Source: Pezicula radicicola (lineage: Eukaryota; Ascomycota; Leotiomycetes; Helotiales; Dermateaceae). From it: 64,000 bases of DNA. Where the stretch lies: contig PDUO01000012.1 of the NCBI GenBank assembly GCA_003008705.1, positions 572,870-636,869 on the forward strand. The letters are read 5' to 3'. A program made the position numbers and the translations under genes. Below the pieces are notes generated by a model that was given only the letters and a program-made list of their open reading frames with translations, searched no databases and was not told the origin of the DNA. The number at the start of each line of letters is the position of its first letter. Positions within the stretch are counted from its first letter, which is position 1. Shown here piece after piece: positions 23,547-34,937 of the stretch.

Positions 23547-24968
23547 ATGAGTAGCAAGTATAGTTTTTGGTACGATCGGCATCGCCGAGTCTCCTCTTTC
23601 GCCCCTACACAAGAGCCATCGCAGGAAGCCCTAGAGGCAGAAGCAGTAGCACTCCAGGGCGACCTGGATGGAGAATTTGCTGAAGATGTCGGAAATCGAC
23701 TTGTTCGGGATACTCAGTATAGGGAACGAGTGCAGAATGGCACTGGTGGTTTAAGTCGCCACAGAGCACAGAGTATGGAGAAGCTTACGCACAGTGTGAT
23801 GATAGTTCAGCACCCACCACAACGAGATAGTGTTGTTTCGCGTGCTTTTCCCGGTACTTTTGACGAGGTGGACTGGAGGTCTGGTTTCAGACACCAAAGA
23901 TTACGAGGTGCACCACTGCCGCGGATGCATCTTACAAGAGGAATAACTGAGATGAGTGATAGGCCCAACCATTATGGTAGGTGGAATCGTCTCTGTGAGG
24001 TTGTTGTCGTTGCCACTAACATTAATAGGCTACCTCTACCAAGCCGACATTGGCAAGGACACCATGTGCTACAATGGTAGGTTGAAACAGCTGACACTGG
24101 TCATCTCTTCCCTTGGAGACGAGTGCCAAATGGATAGTGCGCTGACTTAAATCGCTCCCTTAGTCGGTACCTCAAACTAAATCCTTTCTTGTAGCCACGA
24201 ATACGTCGGAAAGCCCCACAAGCCAGCTCAGATATTGATTCAAAGATCCAACAGCGACAAACCGAAGCTCGAAATCAAGCCGATCCGAATGCTCTGACGG
24301 AATTCAGACCCGCATTCGCAGTCTTGCATAAACTTGGACTATCGGCGGATACGGATCGTCGAGGACTAGGCGGCAATGGGTATCTTGGGGATCCTAATGT
24401 CTCTGGAAATAGAGGTGCAGATATCCCTGATATAGAGAACTGTGCGTTGTGGATTATAGGTTTTCCGGTAGAGATTACCTATGAGCAACTACTTAGATCT
24501 ATCCGGAACGTTGGGAAGGTCTACACCACGTTCATCAATCCACCAACGAATAATCATGCGGCTTCTGCGGCCAAGATAGTCTTTTTTAACCATCGCGCAG
24601 CTGAAAGCCTCTTTCTGGCAATACAAGGCGGTAACTTCAGCGTTATGAACCAGATCGTTCGCAATGTTTGTTGGAATAAGATCAAATCAGCCGTATGCCA
24701 GGCAACCAATCATTCTCGAGTGATCAGAATAACCGGGCCATCGGACTTGATAGACATCATCTGGTTCAAATCCTTCTTTGATTACCAATTTTTATACCAG
24801 TTGGAATGCATCATTCAAGAGCGATCGGAGAGCCCCGGAAAAGACACCCAGACTTGGGGTTTTGCGAGCGTCCGCTGCCAAGCAGCATGGGCCAAACTTG
24901 CCGTCGAGCGTGAGTTGGGTGGAATATTTGCGGTGGACTGGGCAGAAGATCCGTGTGATTTGCGTTGA
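23547..24968 (+). CDS. Array member B: divergent RRM-like family protein (splice model partly uncertain)
   Basis: The first exon 23547-23976 starts MSSKYSFWYDRHRRVSSF. A short second exon 24029-24076 encodes GYLYQADIGKDTMCYN, parallel to GNLYLCSDNNAGHCP in member A. The third exon carries the core to 24968: LSADTDRRGLGGNGYLGD, ENCALWIIGFPVEITYEQLL, GKVYTTFINPPTN, AAKIVFFNHRAAESLF, SRVIRITGPSDLIDIIWF and a terminal WAEDPCDLR. The acceptor of the third exon is not certain. 24214 restores the frame (about 410 residues) but the better-looking TTGTAG site at 24194 is out of phase. Either a minor splice site is used or this copy has a small lesion. Function unknown; see member A. Confidence 0.62.
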
Positions 24969-27900
24969 GTTGAGATAGATTTGAGCCCTTCGAACTACTT
25001 CTTCCAGATTATCAATTTCGGAGGCTATGAAGGACATGGTTGGGAAGGGTGAATTGGGAAGAAAATGCTGGCAGGCTGATGATCTCATTATGTAGGACTA
25101 AGATTTTGGTCAGCAAGCTTGAGCAGTTAGAGTATTGTAGAAGATAGTTACGGGTCGGAAAAAGCATTTGGCACATTCTTTTGTAATCGTATAGCAATGA
25201 GATTGAGATTGTGAAGAGACTCCAAGAGTGCAAAGCCGCTTGAACACATATATATTCTCTTGGTTTGTGGGAATCTATAGCCGAATATGCCCCAAGGGCG
25301 GTGATGAGAGCTGAGCAACCTTTTTGAAGATTGAATTGATCCTTTTTCTCAGAAATTGTATAGGCTCGGTCTGAAGACAGATAAGTTAGATTTTTTAAGG
25401 GTGTTGCTTTTCTTGATAATGTCATTATCTTTCCCCTGATATGCAGACCTTTGGCACTTCATGGACCGTCCCAGTTTCTAAATACCTATTGAGTTTGTCA
25501 GTATGAAGTACGAGTTAACGATCGACTTACCACTGCTTTTTACAAACAAAATAGCCTCCTGATCATCTTGCTTCTCTGAACTAAGATGCTTAATAGCTTG
25601 TCTCCTACCTCGATGTTGAGGGTTCTTTCAACAATGAGGCAATTGGATACATGTCTGTAACCTCCAGATGACGATGCTACCATACTAGTTGACCACTGAA
25701 GCCGACAATAAATAACAAAGGGATTTGGAGGAACAAGTTGTTTCATCATCTGGCTTCTGTAAGCTGAGGTGGTTGTTAGTCAGTCTGTGGTCTGCTAGCT
25801 GCATACCTGTCAACAATGGTTGGCATTACCATAACGGACAATTGACAAACCATAGACATGATTCAGAAGCCAATACTTTGGCTCGCTGAGATTGTTTGGG
25901 TCTTTTTGTTGGTTCTATTCACGTGCAGACTTGAGATTCTCTTCATCTTGAAAGCTGAAACCATTATTACTTTCTTTGTGAGAATTGTGTTGAGGTTGGG
26001 TAAAGCAACTTCAAAGGAAGGACGTGAAGTTGGAGTTTGTACCAGTACTAGCGCCACCAATTGTCTTGGATCATGTGATGGATGTTTGAAAGAGCAAGCA
26101 TTTCATTTGGAACAAAGCCAAACACAAGCAATCGGAGGTAAGTCTATAGAAACCACAGATTGTCCCCAAATATCTTAGAGCAACAGCTAGATCGAAATAT
26201 TAATCATCTCCAAAAAAGGTTAGCACTCGGGACTTTCCACTCCATCTCTGCCTTCTTAGCGGCCCAGTCCCCTAAGTTTTAAGCCCTTGATACATAAACT
26301 GTCTCCAGAACCAGTAACTGAGGATATTAATAAGCTTTAGACGTTACCCTTAGGTCATGCTGATGGTTTCTCTACTCGGGGTCTTTTCAAGAATTCTAGG
26401 TGGCGATCGGCGTTATCTACCAGCTTAGTTATTTGCAGATGGGCTGGATACAAAAGTTATTTGCACCAGTGGGTCATAAAAATTTAAATACTTACAGGTA
26501 AATGTAAACTAGGACTATCTTATTGTTTAAGCATGCCTATCTATCTATATACCAATACTTAAAGTCCTCAGTGTTGATATAACGTCCAGGAGTACTTTAG
26601 TGGCCAACCTGGACTCCGCCAAGGAATAGAAAAGGGGCTTAGACGAATACGACAATACGAGAGTAAACGTCCAGCCCTTATATCGAGTATTTTAGCAAGA
26701 AAAGGATATCCTTTCTCTTCTTAATGGGCGTCGCTAACCCATTACGCTCATAAGTCCATTATTTCTATATAGCAATAGTAGCTGGCAAATGCTATGGGAA
26801 AACTTTCCTATCGGCTAAAGAATTCTACCACAATACACCCAAGACTAGGTAATCATGGGTTGCACTCGGGACTACGACCATGCGGCTTACTTTAAAGGAT
26901 GCACTGCCAACTCCACAGAAAAGTCTTGAGATCTAATGAATTCACGGTTTTCAAAAGAAACGCGACGGGGTTTACGTATTATTATGAAAACTTATAACTT
27001 TCATTCACCTAAGCGATGTTACAGGTTACTGTAGTACGTAGGGAAAGACATCCGACCTTTAAACTCTCCATCTTATAATATTGCAACCCGAGGATAAGAA
27101 CCAATCCATAGGCATAAGGGCATCAACATCAACAATTATCATGAGCTGTTCTTCAACAAATTCCAGGATTAATCCTCGCCACATTGTCTCAAACCGACGC
27201 GCCATACTGCAAGTTCAACAGGTACTTGGGGGCTGGATTGCGACATGACTTTGGCATATTCTCTTAAGGGTAAGTTCCCAGGCTGTGTAAATTCGAATAT
27301 CAATGCTAGATAGAGAACAGTAGAATGCGATTTAGGGTTACAAAGGAGACATCAGAGAATACGATGCCAAAGACGGGTTTGTGCCCGAGTCGCATAACTG
27401 TAACCTCTACCTGATATTTATCAACCTTGATGCCAAATTTCAAGAATATTTTTGACCAATTGGCTCGACTTCCCTTTGAATATCACCTCCAGGACAGTCT
27501 AAGCTACAAATGCTGGTAAGTGTCAGATCTTTTAGGATTTGAAGGTGTTATGGTGGATTCATGACAGTACTGCAGCATTTATCCTTTTTCATGTACAAAG
27601 CTCTCTGAAAATGTATCATGCCTAAAGCCGGATTCTTCTTTTTTTGTGAGGTGTTTGAATGGCCTATGGAGCTTCAACCAGGGACCAACTCAGCTAAAAG
27701 TTCGGGGTAATTTGGCGGCCGAATTAATTGCGTCAATAAAGTTTATTAGGAAGTATCTAATTTTCCCTAACTCAGGAGCACAAGTGTATTGTAGAACGAA
27801 AACAAAGCATTTAGACTTAAGAGAGGAGTCATTCATACATATCTAAAAAGACGTGTACAAAGTTAGAAGATTAGCATCCAATGCTACATCACCATGGATC

Positions 27901-28899
27901 CGTCCCATTAATAGTTCTTGGTACGTTAGGAGTAGTATAAATATCTATAGTATACTATGTTTTATAATTTTCACTGGCCCCGATTTCGGGATTAGGTGCT
28001 GGGAATGCTGTCCACCATCGGTCTTGTCCGTTCCCCCCTTCGGTAAACGAAGTGTGTGGTAAGCGACGTGACTGCAAACCACATTCAGCAGCGCCAGCTT
28101 TGCCAAAGTGACGCCCGTATTACTATAATTTGCTCTTGAACACATTAGAGTGAAGGTATTCGTGTCTTTTAGTGTTGTTCCCTTTTGTTGATGTTTATCG
28201 GTTGGTAACATTAACGTCGCGCACACATGTACACTAGCGCTTTGCTACCACCTCGACCTGAACTTCCTTCGTAACCCAAACTACTACAATCCAAAACACA
28301 TACAAGTTACTCTTCTTGAAAAACAACCCTGTTACTCCAAAAGAACTTGCCCCTGTACGTACTGTACAACTTAATCCTGCTCTTCCTGGTTTGTCTTGTG
28401 CTCTCCACTGTTTTTACGCTGCGCTGCTGTGATGCGCTGCCACAGCCTAACCAGCCCTACCACCAACCCTGTCTCATAACTGAGCACATGTTAATTCAAC
28501 ATAACAGTAACTTTTCAACGGTCAAGGTTAACAGCTTGTAAGTCTTTCGCAATTCCCTAAGCTTTCCCTATCTTTCCTTCCTCAGCAACATCTCTGGACT
28601 TGGTAACCAGACCACATTATGGATCCAGTAGCTACGTCTTTTTACACCACTTTGCTCTATTTACACTTCTCTACAATACTGTTCAACAATTCCTAGTCAA
28701 CACGGCATTTGGAAAGTCCCGCCTCGAAGAACAAGTGCGCAGTACATTACTTTACCTTCATCCCCCTTGGTAGTGGAATTTTTACAGACAGAACTGCTTC
28801 CACGCTTTCTTCTGCGCAAACTCAGCTGCGCTTAACCAAGCATGCTAAAATTTCCTAATATCAGAGACGACTACTGATAATTATGCAACTAGGGCGAAT
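24969..28899. other. Long spacer with decayed sequence, between members B and C
   Basis: Nearly 4 kb. It contains one clear remnant of the array family (27339-27455, listed separately). Minus-strand frames 25012-25425 (137 codons) and 25540-25749, and a plus-strand frame 25858-26178 (106 codons, one hydrophobic segment and several Cys near its end), show no recognisable domain and I cannot support them as genes. A hydrophobic frame at 28347-28541 lies in the probable promoter or 5' UTR of member C. Confidence 0.45.
27339..27455 (+). pseudogene. Remnant of an RRM-like array member
   Basis: One frame reads YKGDIREYDAKDGFVPESHN, then CNLYLIFINLDAKFQEYF, then a stop. This matches the junction of the conserved blocks in other members: YQGSFDKFSLQSMNAPEEHN, then CCLFVYKIHPSVQYDLRKFF in member F. 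Nothing before or after it can be read as the rest of the gene with confidence, although LKVRGNLAAELIAS at about 27685-27730 may be a trace of the C-terminal block. It shows that at least one further copy existed between B and C. Confidence 0.6.
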
Positions 28900-30210
28900 A
28901 TGGTCCGAAACCGAGTTGAGGGTGGCGCTTCGCCGCGAAACTTCGTCGTTCAAATTCCCCTGGCCAGTAAGTTACTTGTATATTTAGCCTTCACGAGATA
29001 CATCTATTGATAGCAGCTAGTGTACTTCTTCCATGATACAGAGCGCGTCTTCGAAACCAATGGAGTGCCGTATCCCACTTTCTCCAAAGACATCGCACCG
29101 GTTGGGCTCCGCAAGGCTTTTATCAGTGCGCCAAATGTAATCGTTCCTTACAAACCAATTACCAGCCTCCAGACAATTGTCATTCTCGGTCCAGATTTTA
29201 TGGCTGTCCCAGATTTTATCCCAAAGAACGGCAACACTTCCAAGGAAGAAGTACCAACAACGGGCACCAACAACTACTCCTTTGGCAGTGATATTTACTA
29301 CCTTGATAGCGATAGTACCAGTGGCACCCAGGATGGTCAATATTCTCCCTCGCAGTTGCGAGATGACGATGGCGGCTTTCGTCCGTCTTACAGACTCATT
29401 GGAGGCCGTCCACCAGTCAGTCTAGAAACAATGATTCTCGCACAACAAGTCGGTTTGGACCTCAACACCAAGTACCAGGGAAGTGTTACTGCTGCTGATA
29501 TTGAGAATGCTCTTCTACCTGAAGAGGAGAACTGTTGTCTATTCTTGACCAACGTCCATCCTGACGCCACTCGAAATGAAATCTTTCACACAATCAATAC
29601 TGGCAAAGTATATCAGTTCAGTCTCATTGCTCCCGAGCACGGCAAGCATAAGACTTGTGCTGCATACTTAACCTTTGCACACAGAGCTGGTGCAGAAGCG
29701 TACCTAAGAAAGATTGAGAGTCTCGAGGGAATTGAACTCCATAGGCTGAGGGCCAAGGCTATTTGGAACACTAAGAAGGTACGTACAAGTACCTTAATCT
29801 TTAGAACAAGACCTACCGTCTCGGAGTTTTTATTCTTTGTTTGCCAATATGTTCTGAGTTGCCCTAAACTTCCTTGAGCTTGAATTGACCTTGGACAATT
29901 ACAGGCTCGTCCCACACCCGATCAAGCACGCAAGTCCCGAGTTGTATGTTTTTCTGGCCCGGGTAGTTGTGTTTCTCTTGCTTGGGTCAAAAATCTGTTG
30001 GATGAAAAGGTTTATTACAACATAGTTGACTCACTAACCTGGGTCAACTTACGGGCCTCTGGCAGAGAAACGGTTGTCCGAATTGAGTTTGAGTCTGCGG
30101 CTACACAGGGCGAGCTTGCTCTGATGTGCTTCCGTAAACACTTCCAGGGTGATGGTCGGTTTAAGGCTTGGTACAGTAAGGATCCGTGCGAGCCATCTCC
30201 TGGCGCATGA
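28900..30210 (+). CDS. Array member C: divergent RRM-like family protein
   Basis: Three exons, 28900-28966, 29021-29778 and 29905-30210, give 376 residues with matching phases. The first intron splits an ATG codon (A|TG). The N-terminal exon is MVRNRVEGGASPRN. Then come FRPSYRLIGGRPPVSLETMI, GLDLNTKYQGSVTAADIENA, EENCCLFLTNVHPDATRNEI, GKVYQFSLIAPEHG and RLRAKAIWNTKK. The last exon gives ARPTPDQARKSRVVCFSGPG and ends FKAWYSKDPCEP. The second intron, at the WN-x-KK junction, is absent in members E and F, where the same place reads straight through. This suggests intron gain in C or loss in the others. The C/E/F group shares the FRxxGxRP motif, which I do not find in A or B. Function unknown. 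Confidence 0.75.
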
Positions 30211-31311
30211 TTCTAGACTTGGATACCATTATATGGTTGAATTGATCATTGGAGTATGGCCCGGAGAGTAAATTTTTCATAGTGGCGAGCAGCCTTGAGG
30301 CCCCTTGGGTATGCTACTTGAGGCATCCGTCTTCGACTGGGCCGCTTGAACAAAATGTTTCCTCGCCATCACAAACGCAAAATTCATTGTAGTGTAAAGA
30401 ACAACGTAGGGAAATAGACGACATAGGAAATATTACTAAAACGAAAACCAGTGACCGGAACAGGTAATCCATCTGTAATCTAAATTATATTAGGCAACGA
30501 AGGCTATTTACCATCAACACTTATCAACAACAGAAATAATAATCAATAAATTAGATTTCCCAGAGTATACGGTTTTTGATAGATTTCTAGACTAGGAAAA
30601 AGCCCACACAAATCTCAATTCCATTCCTGGTCTCCAAAGCCCCTTCAATAAAAGGTAATCCCAGCATTTGCTTCCTATATGCTGGTGTATATGCACAAAA
30701 CTTCCATTTTAGAGTTTAATAGAGGACTAATTTTCATAAATATTATCTTATTCATGACGACCTAATTCTAGGTTGCTTTATTCTTGAAGCCTTTACCTTA
30801 TTCACGCTTGCAGAGAAAACCACAATGCATAGACGAATGAAGGTAAAAAGACACAATACAATGATAGGACTTGATCCATGAGGCTTGACCAAATCATGAA
30901 TTCATAATCTAGCCCTGCAAAAGCACTGTCTCTTACTATAATATTGCTTTGGCAACTCTGTTCTCATTGTCTTCTACATAACTGTAAGCCATTCTGACCA
31001 AATTCTCTCTTGGCTCAACTGTAAATGTGACGCTTTCTCCAGCAAATAACATAGACACAAAAATAACTCTTTGAAATAAAAGGTGCTCCAAAGAGGAGCT
31101 TAGTAAGCTCGTTGTTGGGCCTAGAGATTAAAAGTCTTGATCCTCTAGATTTCAAAAGCTTCTTATATAATGCTATGATATAGTCTTGCTTCCTGCTCTT
31201 TTATTGCAGCAAACACATACCACAACAAACGTCGTTATAGAACACCTATCTCTATACATCTCACTACTTAGAATAGTGAATCCATACGGTAGTGCGGTCG
31301 AAATTCCCTAA
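30211..31311. other. Spacer between members C and D
   Basis: About 1.1 kb, AT-rich, with no recognisable gene. The word TGCGGTC occurs at 31293-31299, just before the member D start, and recurs upstream of member E. Confidence 0.5.
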
Positions 31312-32035
31312 ATGAGAGTTACGCCCCAACTTGTATCCACGGTTCTTGGAAAAGAATTTGATCCGTTGCCTACTGAGAAAGTTGGAAGCACCCAAATCGA
31401 AGCCAACGCAGTCGAATACAGTGCACTAAAACTCTACCTTGGGGAAGATTTCGATCCATCGCCTATTGGCAACTTTGGAAGCTCTGACGCCGAGGTCAAT
31501 GCAGTCGAATTCAATGAACCACAACTATATAATAGGGAAGCATTCAATCTATTGCCCATCGAGGAAATTAGGAACAATGATACCGAGATAAACGTAGTTG
31601 AAGGCAATGAATTGCAACTCTACCACGGAGAAGCATTCGATACAAAATCACTTGTAAAAGTTGGCAGCAACGGCGCCAATAGCAACGTGACCGAGTCCAA
31701 TAAATTGCAACTTTACCAACTACGAACCTTCTTCCCATCGTACCGAGCTCTCGGCGACGTTTCCAAGCGCCATCATTTTCTCATCTAACGTGAATGTTGT
31801 ACCGATTGGACTCGCAGATAATTATCCTGCCCCGATTGTGCGAATCCGCTGGTATTGCCAATCAGAATGAATACGAAACATGTCGAACTCGCATGTGGGA
31901 CTGGTGAGTGTCTCCAAATTTTTGGAGCTAAAGTCTCGCGTTAATGTCATTAACGTAGGTGATGGAAGCGCGAACATTGAGACACTTGTGGATTTCCTGC
32001 AACAGATGTTTCTCACACCCCAGTATTCTAACTAG
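31312..32035 (+). pseudogene. Array member D: truncated paralog with four 31-residue repeats
   Basis: A 158-residue frame (31312-31788) consists mainly of four tandem 31-residue units (residues 12-135), each ending near LKLY, PQLY or LQLY. It ends FFPSYRALGDV, which matches FMPSFRAIGSRP in member E and then goes out of frame. The middle of the family core is missing. At 31870-32035 a late block can be read after a GTGAGT..CGTAG intron: GDGSANIETLVDFLQQMFL, similar to the GPGLSIQYLETILQSRMFYE block of member E. So D looks like a copy that lost its core by deletion. The repeat-bearing N-terminal frame is still open and might be expressed as a small protein; that is speculation. Confidence 0.55.
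31345..31716 (+). repeat. Four 93-base coding tandem repeats
   Basis: Four units of exactly 31 codons follow one another without spacers. Conserved positions include EAFD or EDFD near the start, N-x-V-E in the second half and L-Y at the end. The units have diverged at the DNA level, so the duplication is not recent. Confidence 0.85.
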
Positions 32036-32947
32036 AATTTATTTCAAAGATATACAATAAGCGCAGCAACCGGATGATGCTAAAGAATATTCTATTGTAC
32101 CCGAAAATCACTTTTAATAAGCGCCACCTGATGACTAGCCTCAAAATAAACAATACTACTATTAAGAACATATGCCGAGCAAATATTATATATTATTAGT
32201 GCGCAAAGAAACGGCTAGAACTTACAGAAGAAATAGTAGCAATTCGCCTTCTCTAGTATTACTGCCGTATATATTAGGAAATAGAGCTTTGACTATACCT
32301 GGTCAGGTTCTTTAGTTAAGGTATTTAGATATTTGACTTATGGGGTTTTTCTTGGTGTTGAGGGGTTGGCATAACATATCTTGAAATGAATGCTCTTTGG
32401 CCAACAACGTACATTGGACCCAAGAGAATTAGGCGAGGACCTTCATATCTGGTCTCGCATCATAAAGTTATCCAGGGAGAATGGGAAGGGAAAGGTTATT
32501 TGTAGAGTAGATCAAGATACGTCAGAAAAAGAAAAGACTTTTTTTACATCCAAAATCGTACCAAGGCTGGTGACTTGATTCGAAATAGTAACTTCAGGCC
32601 CTATATATCGAGCATTTTTGTGTTACCATTAACGAAAAACCAGCTTTAAACCTACTTACATAACAATGGAAGTTTCAAGCACAGCCATGGTACAGAATCT
32701 ATCTATACAACTCAGTACTTGGGTTCTGGGTGAATGCATAGTGGTGCGGTCAGGTGGTGCGGTCGGAGTTCTCCAGTAGGTCGCTTAACTGACGCTAACA
32801 TCCCATTCACCCCCCTTTTGCTAAGTTGTTTACTTTAGTGTCTCTCCTCCTCTCCATTGCGCAACTTCAATACACAACCAGCAATCCGAATTTACAAATC
32901 AAATTCCGACATAAAACATTATCCTAGTTGGATCAAGGGATTTGACA
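32036..32947. other. Spacer upstream of member E
   Basis: About 900 bases. The first part is AT-rich and TAA/TAG-rich. Bases 32741-32770 hold two copies of GTGGTGCGGTC. The segment TTCTGGGTGAAT (about 32725-32735) recurs in the upstream region of member F, which suggests that promoter DNA was duplicated with the genes. The 62-codon frame at 32390-32578 shows no domain. Confidence 0.5.
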
Positions 32948-34359
32948 ATGGATAGATTACAAACTGGCGCTTCATCGCCATCCCAAGACGGATAAGGAGT
33001 TGGCTTCCTCATTCCGTACTGTCTCTCACGTAAGGCTGGAAACATACCACCAAAGGCGGATAACTCATTAAATAATATCTTCTATTAGTTTACGCCCGAG
33101 ATGATGCTTCGCGCAAATTTATCCCAGAGACTACTACCGTAAAGCCACAGCAGATCATTGGCAACCGAAGCCAACTCGAGGAACTCTTTGAAAAACTGCC
33201 CAATATCATCTTAAAAGGCCCGAAGGTCTCAGAAAAGCAAGTTGATAGTATCCTTGACGAGGCATTTAGCGCAAGCTCTAGCCACGCGAGAGTCGACAGT
33301 GGTATTGCATTTGAAGAAGATCCATGGGAGAGGGACATATTGGAGAACCATATACCCTTCGATATTTCATACATGTGGGAGCATCCGGAAGAAACACCGA
33401 CACCCCAACATAATGAAGCCAACATTCCACCAGCCGTTGATGACCAATTTAACAACGAAGACACAAATAACAACATTGAAGACCATTCCTCAGTTCTACA
33501 ACTTCCAAGTATTACAGGAAACTCTTCAATTACTTTGCAGTCATACCAACCACCCAGCAGTATTGAAGATCAGTCCTCCGATCTACAAGTTCCAAACAAC
33601 TCTTCAAATGCTGTACAACCATATCACCCACCCAGCAACTTCATGCCATCCTTTCGCGCCATTGGAAGCCGTCCTCAGCACAGCCAGGCCACTCTCCGTA
33701 GAGCAAGACAAGCAGGGTTGGATGTAGACCGTCTTCGGAATTACCAGGGCTCGATTGGTGCTTTCGAGTTACGAAACGCAAGACTTCCCGACTCTCAAAA
33801 TTGTTGTATCTTTCTCACTCGCCTCCACCCCGTAGTTCTGTACGATTTGAATGAGCTGTTTACCCAAATAAATCATGGAAAAGTATTTTCATTCTCTCTG
33901 AATCCTCCGGAAGGTGACTTTGATACTTGCGCCGGAAAACTTTGTTTTATTAACAGAATCAGTGCCGAACATTTCATAGACGAAGCAAATCGGAGACAGG
34001 GACCAGGAATCAAAATACGCGGAATGCGTCTATGGGCACGTTAGAATCGGGAGAAGGTTCGACCTACAGAAGCTATGGCGGAAAAATCAAGAGTAATTTG
34101 CTTTGCTGGCCCGGGCCTGTCTATCCAGTACTTAGAAACAATCTTGCAATCCAGGATGTTCTACGAACTCGCCTTGTGGCGTAGTTGGTTCCAAAGTACT
34201 AGTTATAGACAACCACAAGAGGAGGTGATCGAAATGCATTTTGCATCCGTTCGGGGCCAAAGCCAAATGGCGATGTCTTGTTTTTTTGCTTTCTTTGCAG
34301 GAGACAACCGATTTAGGGCCTGGTATGCGCCTGATCCTTGCGATGTTTGGCAGAACTGA
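32948..34359 (+). pseudogene. Array member E: full-length RRM-like copy with two nonsense codons
   Basis: Exon 1 32948-33029 (MDRLQTGASSPSQDG, then TAA at 32993-32995) and exon 2 33089-34359 align along their length with member F (about 360-400 residues when read through). The core reads DSQNCCIFLTRLHPVVLYDL, HGKVFSFSLNPPEG and IRGMRLWAR; then TAG at 34042-34044 stands where F and C have the Trp of the W-N-R motif; then NREKVRP, KSRVICFAGPGLSIQYLE and WYAPDPCDVWQN. The TAG is a TGG to TAG change, and the TAA could come from CAA. Both are changes expected of RIP. The remaining frame is intact, so inactivation seems recent. The two open halves (33340-34044 and 34075-34359) might still be translated as fragments. 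Confidence 0.72.
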
Positions 34360-34937
34360 TAGCAAAGCTTTGGTCTTTGTGTTTGGATTTTCCAAAAATC
34401 TTCATGGTGGTGGCGGCGTTGGTTCGTCGTACCATGCCTCGGATCAACGCATTCGACTCGCAGAATTAAGCTCCGAACTTCCTCTCTGGCATAACAAATT
34501 TGGCTTAGGAGCCTGGAAATTGGAAATGCTGCACTGTATGAATAGATTAGAGTACCCGTAATTACCAATGTAAGAAAGAACTGTAATAAAGGCCCAATAA
34601 TAACTGTGATTCGATTTGAATTCTGCAAACGTTCTATAACTTTAAGTTCTATATATAGAGAATTTTGGTACAGCAATGAAGAAATACGAGGTAGCTTCAA
34701 CTCTCTTTACATAAAACGAGGGTGAATGAGGCTCTGGGTGAATATATGGTACTGGTTTTTTTCTCCTAGCTCGCTTAGCCGCCGCGCACCTCCTCGCGCT
34801 TGTTTACCTTGGAGTCTTCCTCCTCTACTTCTTTTCACAACTTCAACACACAGTCAACACTGAAAACCTCAAACTTACCCTTGAAGCGCAGCTGTTACAG
34901 CATTTCGAACTGCCAAATCCAAAGGAAATTATTCACA
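34360..34937. promoter_or_regulatory. Spacer and probable promoter of member F
   Basis: This contains CTCTGGGTGAATATATGGT (about 34731-34750) and AGCTCGCTTAGCCGCC, both resembling the region upstream of member E in the same order. The last 130 bases are C/T-rich with CAACA words, like the other array leaders. A minus-strand frame 34203-34700 is antisense and is not called. Confidence 0.5.

Noticed and set aside
25012..25425. 137-codon minus-strand frame between array members B and C
   Set aside because: No domain, no clear splice partners, and located in decayed spacer DNA; it may be chance.
25858..26178. 106-codon plus-strand frame with a hydrophobic segment and Cys cluster
   Set aside because: It could be a small membrane protein but lacks any supporting feature beyond the frame itself.
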